Below, one piece after another: positions 20,955-28,807 of a stretch of 64,000 nucleotides of DNA. Under the pieces are notes generated by a model. It was not told the origin of the DNA and searched no databases. It saw only the letters and a list, made by a program, of their open reading frames with translations. How positions within the stretch are numbered: the first letter of the stretch is position 1; each line of letters starts with the position of its first letter. The position numbers and the translations under genes are program-made. The stretch is from Thiocapsa roseopersicina (GTDB lineage: Bacteria; Pseudomonadota; Gammaproteobacteria; Chromatiales; Chromatiaceae). Location of the stretch: positions 62,001 through 126,000 of the forward strand of contig NZ_FNNZ01000003.1 in assembly GCF_900106925.1 (NCBI RefSeq), written 5' to 3'.

Positions 20955-20989
20955 CCGAACTCTACATAAAAGCGAACTCTACATAGCGG
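20955..20989 (-). repeat. RIT right terminal inverted repeat
   Basis: Reads on the minus strand CCGCTATGTAGAGTT, CGCTT, then TTATGTAGAGTTCGG, mirroring 17525-17560. Just outside, 20991-21012 holds a further palindrome ATTATGTAG-CGCT-CTACATAAT built from the same unit. Confidence 0.85.
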
Positions 20990-21104
20990 TCATTATGTAG
21001 CGCTCTACATAATGGCCGAATGCGGGCTGCGGGGGAATCCTCAAGACGAACGAGAATCGCGGAATCGCTCGGGGGATCGGCGACGGTGGACGTGCCCGGC
21101 AAGG

Positions 21105-21434
21105 TCAGCGCGGATCATCGTGAGAGTTTCGTGGGAAATAAAGTGAACGACGACGAGAACTCCGTAAGTGCCTGTGGTTTATGCACACAAAGTCGTCGAC
21201 GGGGGCAAAGCCAACACGCTTGTTGCCGTCCACGAAAGGATGGTTGGTGGCGAGGCTCTCGACCAGTGCTCCCGCTTCGGCCACGATGTCTTCGTAGTAA
21301 CCGGTCTGCGGCCGGAACAGGGCGGCTTCGAGCGCGCCTGGATCGCACACGCCGGGCGCTCCGCTATAGCGCCGGATCAAGACAGTGTGTATGCCGAGGA
21401 CGTCGGCTACGGTTGGAAAGTCGCGATCGGTCAC
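21105..21434 (-). pseudogene. Doc/Fic-type toxin with damaged C-terminus
   Basis: The first ~85 residues are a normal death-on-curing protein, including GVCDPGALEAALFRPQ and the Fic core HPFVDGNKRVGFA. The frame then reads a basic tail (HLRSSRRRSLYFPR). The neighbouring frame continues family-like ALTEFSSSF for a few residues before stopping, pointing to a frameshift near 21180 and loss of the last helices. The start is GTG at 21434, overlapping the antitoxin stop. The Fic core is intact, so residual AMP- or phospho-transfer activity cannot be excluded. The RIT right end is 115 bases downstream. Confidence 0.62.
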
Positions 21435-21661
21435 TTGGCCAGTTTACGGTACAGGCTGTCGAACTCATCGAGACTGGAGGCGAACGCGGTCATGACATGC
21501 CGCCGCGGCCGCTCCTTCTGCTGGCGGTCGATGTACTCGCGCAGGGCTTCGTCCAACACGGATTGGAATTGGCGCCCCTGGGTTTCTGCGATCTGACGCA
21601 GTGCCGCAAGGACCTCGGGCGCAGCTTGGGATGAGAACTTCTCGCGGGCAGTGGTGGACAT
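21431..21661 (-). CDS. Antitoxin of the Doc-like pair
   Basis: A 76-residue protein with KFSSQAAPEVLAALRQIA then QFQSVLDEALREYIDRQQ, a short ribbon-helix-helix-like pattern, and a C-terminal helix DEFDSLYRKLAK likely to bind the toxin. The start at 21661 is preferred over upstream ATGs because it begins the conserved part. Its stop overlaps the GTG of the Doc-like gene, the usual antitoxin-first arrangement. Probably represses its own operon. Confidence 0.72.
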   Translation of the reverse strand: MSTTAREKFSSQAAPEVLAALRQIAETQGRQFQSVLDEALREYIDRQQKERPRRHVMTAFASSLDEFDSLYRKLAK

Positions 21662-21810
21662 GGCCGATTCCGTCAAGATGAATCTTGCTGTTGCAGGGTA
21701 GGGCATCGTGGAGCCCTTGGCCAAAGATCAAGGCGATTTGCGCCCACTTTCACCGCACAACGTGCGGCGAACAACTCGAGCATGCGGAGAATCCGGCCCA
21801 TAATCTCCGC

Positions 21811-22377
21811 ATGAACAGCGGTGATTACACCTACATCTGGCAGGCCAACGATTGGCTGAGCTGGCGCTATGACCTGGCGGCATTGGCCGGCCCGATGGCA
21901 GACGTGAGTCGCGCCCTGGGTCTCTTGCTGGGACGCCTGGCCGATGTCGGGATGGCGCGGCGCGATCGGGCCAGCCTTGGCGCGCTCACCGCGGACGTGG
22001 TGAAGACCAGTGAGATCGAGGGTGAGCAGCTCGATGTCGAATCCGTGCGTTCGTCCATCGCCCGTCGTCTTGGCGTGGACATCGGCGCTCCGGCCCCGGT
22101 TGATCGTCACGTCGAAGGCATGGTCGAGATGGTGCTTGATGCCACCGCCGACTGCCATGCGCCGGTGTCGCGTGTGCGGTTGTTCGGCTGGCATGCCGCA
22201 CTGTTTCCCGCCGGCTGCTCAGGTCTATTCAAGATGAAGGTCGGATGTTCGCCGGGCCCGTCCCTCTGAGACATCAATGGCCTGCTCACGTCTGGCGTAC
22301 TGCGAAGGGGTCGTTACGGATCGGGCCAAGTCGCTGTCCGTAAAACTACGGCACGATTGCGAAGAATGCTTCGATGA
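21811..22377 (+). pseudogene. Fic-family protein with internal deletion
   Basis: Positions 21811-22240 encode the N-terminal DUF4172-type domain and the start of a Fic protein: YIWQANDWLSWRYDL, then VVKTSEIEGEQLDVESVRSS and LFGWHAALFPAGCSGLFKM. The frame then runs briefly into unrelated residues and stops at 22269. Beyond the stop, in the same frame, DINGLLTSGVLRR (22270-22308) matches the C-terminal helix of the family. The catalytic Fic core between is missing, so it is non-functional. It lies just past the ssrA terminator. Confidence 0.75.
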
Positions 22378-22396
22378 AGGCATCCCTTTCTGAACA

Positions 22397-22435
22397 CAAA
22401 AAGAAAGCGGGCCCTGGAGTGTACTCCAAGGCCCG
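22397..22435 (-). terminator. Rho-independent terminator of ssrA
   Basis: On the minus strand a GC-rich hairpin CGGGCC..TGGAGT / ACTCCA..GGCCCG (22408-22435) is followed by CTTTCTTTTTG. It lies six bases after the tmRNA CCA end. Confidence 0.85.
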
Positions 22436-22440
22436 TTGAT

Positions 22441-23084
22441 TGGTGGAGGCGGCGGGACAGTGATTCCCCACCTTTCGGTGAGGCCTGGACTATGCCTTCA
22501 TCCGGATCGGATACGACCCGATGGGTCCGGATGCGGAGCGTATTATCCGCGTTGCTGCGGATCCTAGTGGACGCTCCACCGTTGCCGGATCAGCGTCTCT
22601 ATGAGTCTCTACAGGGCAGGTCTGAGGTTGGCCCTCTTCCTACCCCTCGGCGTTGCCGTGTCGGTCTGAGCCGACTGCAGGGTTCGCCGATGTGAGCCCC
22701 GTTTTCACTTTGCCCTTACGAGCAAAGGCGACCTGTGCGTTGATCGAACCCGCGTCCGCAAGCCCTCTGCCATTGGCCCTACATGCTTAGCCCGTTCTAT
22801 TGTTTTTAGCCTTCCGCCGCCCGAAGGGCAGGGCGATCAGTCGGCGATCTCGAATTAGGTTTTAGCGGATCAGGTCCGAGCCCCCGTCACCGCGATCCCA
22901 TGTAATGTTACCCCTGGAATCCGCCCCCCATAGGCAGGGAACGGTCAGAGGCTCGCTGGCCTAAGCCGCGAGAGCGTAGTTGTCGTCGTTGGCAACTATA
23001 GTTTTGCGGTTGGATTTACGAGGTTACCCGCACCTCGGCATGCACCTCAGGTTTTGCGACCCACGTCGAAACCATGTCGCCCCC
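22441..23084 (-). ncRNA. ssrA: tmRNA gene, interrupted by a group I intron
   Basis: The 5' end GGGGGCG (23078-23084) pairs with CGCCTCC just before the encoded ACCA (22441-22444). The tag frame is at 22961-22993 and reads ANDDNYALAA followed by TAG. The first exon ends in the T-arm at GCGGGTTCGAT (to 22743); the second exon is TCCCGCCGCCTCCACCA (22441-22457). Joining them gives a normal T stem-loop (GCGGG-TTCGATT-CCCGC) and a 359-nt tmRNA, the expected size. The 285 bases between are an intron. The RNA rescues stalled ribosomes with SmpB, whose gene lies immediately upstream. Confidence 0.95.
22458..22742 (-). ncRNA. Azoarcus-like (IC3-type) group I intron in the tmRNA T-loop
   Basis: The four core segments are clear and nearly match the Azoarcus tRNA-Ile ribozyme: P at 22680-22689 (CGGCGAACCC), Q at 22646-22657 (GGCAACGCCGAG), R at 22604-22613 (TGTAGAGACT) and S at 22484-22499 (GAAGGCATAGTCCAGG). 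The 5' splice site follows a U (CGAU) that can pair with GUCG 11 bases into the intron, giving the expected U.G wobble. The last intron base is G. No ORF is present, so there is no homing endonuclease. Confidence 0.93.
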
Positions 23085-23130
23085 AGGTATCAGTACGACA
23101 CTCTAGAGTAACCGCGGTTCCGCGGCAAGC

Positions 23131-23607
23131 TCAGCCGGTCTTGAAGAGGCGCTCCTTGTCGCGCTGCCAGTCGCGGTCCTTCTCGGTGTCGCGCTTGTCG
23201 TGCTGCTTCTTGCCCTTGGCGAGCCCGATCTCGAGCTTGGCCTTGCCGCGCTTCCAGTACATGGCCATCGGGACCAGGGTGTAGCCGGCGCGCTCGGTCT
23301 GGCCGATCAGACGGCTGATCTCGCTGCGTTTGAGCAGCAGCTTGCGGCTGCGGGTCGGATCCGGGTTGACGTGGGTCGAGGCGGCGGCGAGGGCTGAGAT
23401 GTGCGCACCGATCAGGAATGCCTCGCCGTGGAGGATCTTGACGTAACCTTCCTTGAGCTGCAGGCGACCGGCGCGCAGGCTCTTGACCTCCCAGCCTTCC
23501 AAGACGAGGCCGGCCTCGATACGCTGCTCGATGAAGTACTCGTGTCCCGCCTTCTTGTTGAGCGCGATGGTCGAGCCGCCATCGTTCTTCTTCTTTCCTT
23601 TCGCCAT
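23131..23607 (-). CDS. smpB: SsrA-binding protein SmpB
   Basis: A 158-residue protein starting at 23607 (MAKGKKKND), where the family begins. It has [35 protein letters not shown] and the basic C-terminal tail that folds into the ribosomal decoding site ([16 protein letters not shown]). It binds tmRNA and delivers it to stalled ribosomes. It lies 46 bases upstream of ssrA on the same strand. The start codon abuts an interspersed repeat (23608 onward), so its promoter is probably within or beyond that repeat. Confidence 0.97.
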   Translation of the reverse strand: MAKGKKKNDGGSTIALNKKAGHEYFIEQRIEAGLVLEGWEVKSLRAGRLQLKEGYVKILHGEAFLIGAHISALAAASTHVNPDPTRSRKLLLKRSEISRLIGQTERAGYTLVPMAMYWKRGKAKLEIGLAKGKKQHDKRDTEKDRDWQRDKERLFKTG

Positions 23608-23800
23608 AAGCCGCGTCCCGGAAGTCAAAAATCCACGTCGGATCGGAGGCCGCTCTGGGTAGATCCACGCGAGCCTCGCGTCGGACGCGGCTTCTTAAAG
23701 ATAATAAAGATGATTGAAATGCGTCTGGACGGCGCTCGTTGGTGGCTCCGAACATGGCCGAAGAGCTCGGAGAAGACAGGAGGCACTGGACGCATTTCAA
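23608..23800. repeat. Paired interspersed repeat, diverged copy 2
   Basis: The first 86-nt module (23608-23693) begins AAGCCGCGTCC and ends GGACGCGGCTT. A 21-nt AT-rich spacer follows. The second 86-nt module (23715-23800) lies between TTGAAATGCGTC (overlapping the spacer by one base) and GACGCATTTCAA, a perfect 12-base inverted pair. Size and layout equal the other copies although the termini have diverged. It separates the divergent smpB and tpiA genes. Confidence 0.7.
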
Positions 23801-23876
23801 GTGTAAATCAAACGAGGCTTGATTTCCGCACGGAGGACGGCTAAATTTGCGGGCTCGACTTACCTGGAGGGGTTCG

Positions 23877-24641
23877 ATGCGCCAGCCGCTGATCGCCGGT
23901 AACTGGAAAATGAACGGCAGCAAGTCCAGTGCAGAAGCACTGTTGAACGGTGTCGTGGCAGGGTCCGGTGGTCTCTCGAAGACCGAGGTCGCGGTGTGCG
24001 TTCCCTTCCCGTATCTCCATCTCGGCGAGCAGCTGCTTGCCGGAAGCTCGGTGCGACTGGGTGCTCAGAACCTCTGCACGGAATCCGGCGGCGCCTTTAC
24101 CGGGGAGGTCTCGGGCTCGATGCTGGCCGATTTCGGATGTCGGTATGTCATCTGCGGTCATTCCGAGCGGCGTGAATATTACGGCGAGAACGAGGCATCC
24201 ATCGCGCAGAAACTGACGCGCGCGACCGAGAGCGGCCTGACCCCGATCCTGTGCGTCGGCGAGACGCTTCAGCAGCGCGAGGCCGGCGAGATGGAGCCGG
24301 TGATTGCCGCTCAGATCGACGGCGTGGTCGAGCGCATCGGAATCGAAGCCTTCGCGGGGATCGAGATCGCTTATGAGCCGGTTTGGGCGATCGGCACCGG
24401 CAAGACGGCGACGCCCGAGCAGGCGCAGGCCGTTCATGCCTACATTCGCGGCCGGATCGCCGCGCTGAACGGTTCGATTGCCGAAAAGTTGCGCATCCTC
24501 TACGGTGGCAGCATGAAACCCGGCAACGCCGCGGAGCTGCTGGCGCAGCCGGACATCGACGGCGGTCTGATCGGCGGTGCATCGCTGAGCGCCGATGATT
24601 TTCTAGCGATTTGTCTGGCCGGAGAACAGCTCGCGGCCTAA
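23877..24641 (+). CDS. tpiA: Triosephosphate isomerase
   Basis: A 254-residue TIM-barrel enzyme interconverting dihydroxyacetone phosphate and glyceraldehyde 3-phosphate in glycolysis, gluconeogenesis and the Calvin cycle. The substrate and catalytic residues are visible: Asn/Lys in GNWKMNG, His in CGHSERR and Glu in AYEPVWAIGTG, plus the phosphate-binding LYGGSMKPGN. The start at 23877 is supported by TGGAGGGG seven bases upstream; the frame upstream of it is not conserved. First gene of tpiA-secG-tRNA-Leu. Confidence 0.97.
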   Translation: MRQPLIAGNWKMNGSKSSAEALLNGVVAGSGGLSKTEVAVCVPFPYLHLGEQLLAGSSVRLGAQNLCTESGGAFTGEVSGSMLADFGCRYVICGHSERREYYGENEASIAQKLTRATESGLTPILCVGETLQQREAGEMEPVIAAQIDGVVERIGIEAFAGIEIAYEPVWAIGTGKTATPEQAQAVHAYIRGRIAALNGSIAEKLRILYGGSMKPGNAAELLAQPDIDGGLIGGASLSADDFLAICLAGEQLAA

Positions 24642-24662
24642 AGCTGCGGCAACGAGAGACTC

Positions 24663-25196
24663 ATGCAAACCATTTTGACCGTCATGCAGGTCTTCCTGTC
24701 CCTCGGCTTGATCGGGTTGATCTTGATCCAGCACGGGAAGGGAGCGGATGCAGGTGCAGCGTTCGGGAGTGGTGCGTCGGCGACCGTCTTCGGCGCCCGC
24801 GGGTCGGGTTCGTTCCTGACGCGCACGACGGGCATCATGGCGACGATGTTCTTTCTTACCAGCATGGCTTTGGCGTATTATGCGACGAAGGGGTCAGAGC
24901 CAGTGACCATCATGGATCGCGTGGACGAGCGCACGATCATCTTCCCGCCGCCCGTGGCTGCGCCGACCTCGGATATCCCTGCGATTCCGGGCGGTGAGGA
25001 ACGCGATTCGCAGTCGGATGTTCCGGTCGGGCTAGCACCGGCGGTCGGTAAGCCGGCCGAGATCGTCGAAGAGACTGTGATCGAAAGTGCGGCCGATGGC
25101 GCCGCCGAGGTCGATACGACCGAGGTGATTCTCGACGGCAGCGCTGCGGAAGAGCAAAATAAGGCCGAGGCCGCCGATCCGGCGACCGCGGAGTAA
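24663..25196 (+). CDS. secG: Preprotein translocase subunit SecG with long acidic tail
   Basis: A 177-residue protein. Residues 1-80 are a normal SecG: two membrane helices around the conserved IQHGKGADAGAAFGSGASAT loop. The remaining ~95 residues are an Ala/Glu/Asp/Val-rich tail (for example AADGAAEVDTTEVILDG) that E. coli SecG (110 residues) lacks. SecG is the auxiliary subunit of SecYEG. It sits 21 bases after tpiA and just before tRNA-Leu, the conserved gammaproteobacterial order. Confidence 0.93.
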   Translation: MQTILTVMQVFLSLGLIGLILIQHGKGADAGAAFGSGASATVFGARGSGSFLTRTTGIMATMFFLTSMALAYYATKGSEPVTIMDRVDERTIIFPPPVAAPTSDIPAIPGGEERDSQSDVPVGLAPAVGKPAEIVEETVIESAADGAAEVDTTEVILDGSAAEEQNKAEAADPATAE

Positions 25197-25205
25197 AGAG
25201 TAAAC

Positions 25206-25290
25206 GCCGACGTGGTGAAATTGGTAGACACGCTATCTTGAGGGGGTAGTGGCGTAAGCCGTGCCAGTTCGAGTCTGGCCGTCGGCACCA
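25206..25290 (+). tRNA. tRNA-Leu (anticodon GAG)
   Basis: An 85-nt class II tRNA. The acceptor GCCGACG (25206-25212) pairs with CGTCGGC before an encoded ACCA. The anticodon arm is CTATC-TTGAGGG-GGTAG, giving GAG, which reads CUC/CUU leucine codons. A variable arm and a GTTCGAGTC-type T-loop region follow. Begins 9 bases after secG. Confidence 0.95.
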
Positions 25291-25302
25291 TCTGCAGTAA
25301 AA

Positions 25303-25340
25303 GCAAACGGCATGCCGCTCTCGCGACATGCCGTTTTTTT
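25303..25340 (+). terminator. Rho-independent terminator after tRNA-Leu
   Basis: Inverted repeat AACGGCATG / CATGCCGTT around a 12-base loop, followed by a run of eight T. Ends the tpiA-secG-tRNA-Leu unit before the nuo promoter. Confidence 0.88.
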
Positions 25341-25397
25341 TGCGCAAACATGCGCGCAAAGGTTTGAAAAACCTAATGATTTGAATTGATCCTCGGG

Positions 25398-25427
25398 TTG
25401 ACACTGCCGTGACGGCTGCACTAGACT
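25398..25427 (+). promoter_or_regulatory. Probable sigma-70 promoter of the nuo operon
   Basis: A consensus -35 TTGACA (25398-25403) and a -10-like TAGACT (25422-25427) spaced by 18 bases, 46 bases before the nuoA start. It follows the tRNA-Leu terminator, where an operon promoter is needed. Confidence 0.6.
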
Positions 25428-25473
25428 CTTCGTCCGGCTCGACGTCAGAGAATAAGTAAATTCGGGAGGACTG

Positions 25474-25830
25474 ATGCTCGACAATTATCTGCCGATCCTG
25501 ATCTTCATCATCGTCGGGATCTTGGTTGGCGTCGGCCCGCTCGTTTTGGGTTACTTTTTGGGACCTCGCCGCCCGGACGCGGAGAAAGACTCCCCCTATG
25601 AATGTGGGTTTGCGGCCTTCGAGAGTGCGCGTTTAAAGTTCGACGTGCGCTACTACTTGGTTGCGATCCTCTTCATCGTCTTCGATCTGGAGATCGCCTT
25701 CCTCTTCCCCTGGGCGGTGGTGCTCGAGGAGCTCGGTATGTACGGCTTCTGGGCTATGTTCGTCTTCCTGGGGATCCTGGTGGTGGGCTTCATCTACGAG
25801 TGGAAGAAGGGGGCGCTGGAATGGGAATAG
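25474..25830 (+). CDS. nuoA: NADH-quinone oxidoreductase subunit A
   Basis: A 118-residue membrane subunit of complex I with three predicted helices. The diagnostic loop [20 protein letters not shown] is followed by [13 protein letters not shown], whose acidic residues lie near the quinone and proton entry path. GGGAGGA precedes the ATG. First gene of the 14-gene nuo operon. The nuoB start lies inside its last codons. Confidence 0.97.
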   Translation: MLDNYLPILIFIIVGILVGVGPLVLGYFLGPRRPDAEKDSPYECGFAAFESARLKFDVRYYLVAILFIVFDLEIAFLFPWAVVLEELGMYGFWAMFVFLGILVVGFIYEWKKGALEWE

Positions 25831-26297
25831 AGGGCATCCTCGAAGAAGGCGTCGTCACGACCACGGCCGACAAGCTCATCAACTGGGCGCGGACGGGTTC
25901 ACTGTGGCCCATGACCTTCGGCTTGGCCTGCTGCGCGATCGAGATGATGCACGCGGGCGCAGCACGTTATGACCTGGATCGCTTCGGGATCGTCTTTCGG
26001 CCGAGCCCTCGCCAATCCGACGTCATGATCGTCGCGGGTACCCTCGTCAACAAGATGGCCCCGGCGCTGCGCAAGGTCTATGACCAGATGGCCGAGCCGC
26101 GCTGGGTGATCTCGATGGGCTCCTGTGCGAACGGCGGCGGTTATTACCACTACTCTTATGCGGTGGTGCGGGGTTGTGATCGGATCGTCCCTGTCGATAT
26201 TTACGTGCCGGGGTGTCCGCCGACTGCCGAGGCCCTGCTTTACGGCATCCTGCAGTTGCAGAACAAGATCCGTCGTACCAATACCATCGCTCGCTGA
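25821..26297 (+). CDS. nuoB: NADH-quinone oxidoreductase subunit B
   Basis: A 158-residue subunit ligating the terminal N2 [4Fe-4S] cluster. The ligands are the paired Cys in GLACCAIEM, Cys in GSCANGGG and Cys in [12 protein letters not shown]. The start at 25821 overlaps the nuoA end by 10 bases. It passes electrons from the hydrophilic arm to quinone, at the interface with NuoD and NuoH. Confidence 0.97.
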   Translation: MGIEGILEEGVVTTTADKLINWARTGSLWPMTFGLACCAIEMMHAGAARYDLDRFGIVFRPSPRQSDVMIVAGTLVNKMAPALRKVYDQMAEPRWVISMGSCANGGGYYHYSYAVVRGCDRIVPVDIYVPGCPPTAEALLYGILQLQNKIRRTNTIAR

Positions 26298-26313
26298 GTC
26301 GTACCCAATTCCA

Positions 26314-27027
26314 ATGGCTAAAGACATCCTGTCCAACCCCGTCAGGTTGACCGCGCTCGTCGATGCACTCGGCGAGGCGCTGGTCGGTCAGGGGTGCGAG
26401 ACCATCACGCACCTCGGCGAGGTCACCTTGATCGTGCCGTCGGAGCGTTTGACCGACGTGGCGTGGATCCTCCGTGACCATCCGCAACTGCGGTTCGAGC
26501 AGCTGATCGACCTCTGCGGAGTTGACTACGCCGCTTACGGCAAGTCCGAGTGGACGACGGAAGAGGCATCCACGACCGGTTTCGGTCGTGGTGTCGACCG
26601 CGATCAGGAGTTGGCCGTCGACGACCCCAAGCGTTTCGCCGTCGTCTACCATCTCTTGTCGCTGGTACACAATCGGCGGGTTCGCCTACGTGTCTACGCA
26701 GGGAGCAGTCAGCCGATGGTCGACTCGATCGTCCCGGTTTGGGCGGCGGCCAATTGGTTCGAGCGCGAGGCATTCGATCTCTTCGGGATCCTCTTCCGGG
26801 GCCATCCCGATCTGCGTCGAATCCTTACCGACTACGGTTTTGTCGGATACCCCTTTCGGAAGGATTTCCCCCTTTCCGGGCATGTCGAGATGCGCTACGA
26901 CCCGGAGCAAGGTCGCGTCATCTACGAGCCGGTCTCGATTCCGCCGCGTGTCCTGGTGCCGCGCGTGATCCGCTCCGACAGCCGGTACGTGCAGACGGGC
27001 GTGAGCTCGGAGTCCGCCGATGCCTGA
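26314..27027 (+). CDS. nuoC: NADH-quinone oxidoreductase subunit C
   Basis: A 237-residue 30-kDa-type subunit. The family signature [20 protein letters not shown] is followed by [18 protein letters not shown]. NuoC and NuoD are separate here, unlike the fused NuoCD of E. coli. The start at 26314 follows nuoB by 16 bases; frames starting farther upstream lie in nuoB. The stop overlaps nuoD by eight bases. Confidence 0.95.
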   Translation: MAKDILSNPVRLTALVDALGEALVGQGCETITHLGEVTLIVPSERLTDVAWILRDHPQLRFEQLIDLCGVDYAAYGKSEWTTEEASTTGFGRGVDRDQELAVDDPKRFAVVYHLLSLVHNRRVRLRVYAGSSQPMVDSIVPVWAAANWFEREAFDLFGILFRGHPDLRRILTDYGFVGYPFRKDFPLSGHVEMRYDPEQGRVIYEPVSIPPRVLVPRVIRSDSRYVQTGVSSESADA

Positions 27028-28276
27028 GATTCGCAACTACACCCTGAACTTCGGACCTCAACATCCGTCGGCCCACGGCGTCCTGCGCCTGGTGCTCGAG
27101 ATGGACGGCGAGGTGATCGAGCGGGCCGATCCGCACATCGGTCTGCTGCATCGTGCGACCGAGAAGCTCGCTGAGTCCAAACCGTTCAACCAGAGCATCG
27201 GTTACATGGATCGGCTCGACTATGTGTCCATGATGTGCAACGAGCATGGCTATGTCCGGGCCATCGAGAAGCTGCTCGGGGTCGAGGCCCCGGAGCGCGC
27301 TCAGTACATCCGCACCATGTTCGACGAGATCACCCGCATCCTGAATCATCTGATGTGGCTGGCCGCGCATGGGTTGGACATCGGGGCCATGACGGTCTTC
27401 CTCTATTGCTTCCGCGAGCGCGAAGACCTGCTCGACTGTTATGAGGCCGTCTCGGGTGCGCGTATGCACGCGACCTATTATCGGCCCGGCGGTGTCTATC
27501 GAGACCTGCCCGATCGGATGCCGCAGTATTCGGGAAGCTCCAAGTGGCACAGCGCCAAGACGATCGCCAAACGCAACGGCCCGCGTCAAGGTTCGCTGCT
27601 CGACTTCATCGAGGATTTCGCCGATCGCTTTCCGGGTCATGTCGATGAATACGAGACACTGCTGACGGATAATCGAATCTGGAAGCAGCGCACGGTCGGC
27701 ATCGGTGTCGTCTCGCCCGAGCGCGCGCTTCAATTGGGCTTTACGGGTCCGATGCTGCGTGGATCCGGCGTTGAATGGGATCTGCGCAAGAAGCAGCCCT
27801 ATGCCGCCTACGACAAGATGGATTTCGATATCCCGGTCGGGGTCAACGGCGATTGCTACGACCGCTATCTGGTTCGCATGGAGGAGATGCGCCAGTCCAA
27901 TCGGATCATCAAGCAGTGCGTGCAATGGCTGCGTGAGAATCCCGGTCCGGTCGCGATCGAGGATCACAAGGTCATGCCGCCGTCGCGCGCCGACATGAAG
28001 GACGACATGGAAGCCTTGATCCATCACTTCAAACTCTTTACCGAGGGCTATTGTCCGCCGCCCGGCGAGGTCTATGCCGCGGTCGAGGCACCCAAGGGCG
28101 AGTTCGGCTGCTATATCGTGTCGGACGGTGCCAATAAGCCCTATCGTTTGAAGGTCCGTGCGCCGGGTTTCCCGCATCTCGCCGCATTGGACGAGATGTC
28201 CCAAGGCCACATGCTCGCCGACGTCGTGGCGATCATCGGGACGCTGGATGTCGTATTCGGGGAGATCGATCGCTGA
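27020..28276 (+). CDS. nuoD: NADH-quinone oxidoreductase subunit D
   Basis: A 418-residue 49-kDa-type subunit, homologous to hydrogenase large subunits and forming the quinone site with NuoB. It shows the N-terminal [14 protein letters not shown] loop with its conserved His, then [14 protein letters not shown] and a C-terminal [13 protein letters not shown]. Overlaps nuoC and nuoE, consistent with tight coupling. Confidence 0.97.
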   Translation: MPEIRNYTLNFGPQHPSAHGVLRLVLEMDGEVIERADPHIGLLHRATEKLAESKPFNQSIGYMDRLDYVSMMCNEHGYVRAIEKLLGVEAPERAQYIRTMFDEITRILNHLMWLAAHGLDIGAMTVFLYCFREREDLLDCYEAVSGARMHATYYRPGGVYRDLPDRMPQYSGSSKWHSAKTIAKRNGPRQGSLLDFIEDFADRFPGHVDEYETLLTDNRIWKQRTVGIGVVSPERALQLGFTGPMLRGSGVEWDLRKKQPYAAYDKMDFDIPVGVNGDCYDRYLVRMEEMRQSNRIIKQCVQWLRENPGPVAIEDHKVMPPSRADMKDDMEALIHHFKLFTEGYCPPPGEVYAAVEAPKGEFGCYIVSDGANKPYRLKVRAPGFPHLAALDEMSQGHMLADVVAIIGTLDVVFGEIDR

Positions 28277-28803
28277 TGAGCTTTCGCAACGCACCGCTTG
28301 CGGTCATTCACGATCGCGATAAAACGACCCTGTTCACCCCGGAGATTCGAGAGCAGATCGATATCTGGATCGCCAAGTATCCGGCCGAATGGAAACAGTC
28401 GGCGGTGATGCCGGCGCTGACCATCGTGCAGGATGCCAACGGCGGTTGGTTGACGCCCGAGCTGATGAACGACGTCGCCGCCTATTTGGATATGCCGGAG
28501 GTGTCCGTCTACGAGGTCGCGACCTTCTACGGCATGTACGATCTGGAGCCGCAGGGTCGACACAAGGTCTGCGTCTGCAACAGCGTCTCTTGCCTGCTGC
28601 TGGGTTCCGAAGAGCTGATCGAGCATGTCGAGCACAAGTACGACGTGCGTCTGGGCGAGACCACGGCCGACGGTCGCTTTACCTTCAAAGAGGTCGAGTG
28701 TCTCGGTGCGTGCCGGCATGCGCCCGCGGTGTTGGTCGACAAGACCTATCACGAGAACCTCTCGCCCCAAGCGCTCGATAAGCTGATCGACGAGTTGGAG
28801 TAG
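28276..28803 (+). CDS. nuoE: NADH-quinone oxidoreductase subunit E
   Basis: A 175-residue 24-kDa-type thioredoxin-fold subunit holding the [2Fe-2S] cluster N1a. The Cys ligands are in VCVCNSVSC (two) and [10 protein letters not shown] (two). The N-terminal helices include [20 protein letters not shown]. The start shares a base with the nuoD stop. Works with NuoF and NuoG in the NADH-oxidising module. Confidence 0.96.
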   Translation: MSFRNAPLAVIHDRDKTTLFTPEIREQIDIWIAKYPAEWKQSAVMPALTIVQDANGGWLTPELMNDVAAYLDMPEVSVYEVATFYGMYDLEPQGRHKVCVCNSVSCLLLGSEELIEHVEHKYDVRLGETTADGRFTFKEVECLGACRHAPAVLVDKTYHENLSPQALDKLIDELE

Positions 28804-28807
28804 GCCG

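Larger units (their letters stand above)
17525..20989 (-). mobile_element. RIT element (recombinases in trio)
   Basis: Three overlapping tyrosine-recombinase genes on the minus strand lie between imperfect terminal inverted repeats. The left end (17525-17560) reads CCGCTATGTAGAGTT, GC, then TTATGTAGAGTTTCGG. The right end (20955-20989) is its reverse complement with few changes. Each end contains two tandem TATGTAGAGTT units. Inner inverted copies CTCTACATAAATT (17601) and AATTATGTTGAGTT (20881) lie just inside. This gene trio with such ends is the definition of RIT elements. About 3.46 kb. Confidence 0.88.

Noticed and set aside
22441-23084. Permuted (two-piece) tmRNA
   Set aside because: The 5' piece with the acceptor 5' strand and tag comes first and the CCA end last, in standard order, and the insert has a group I core.
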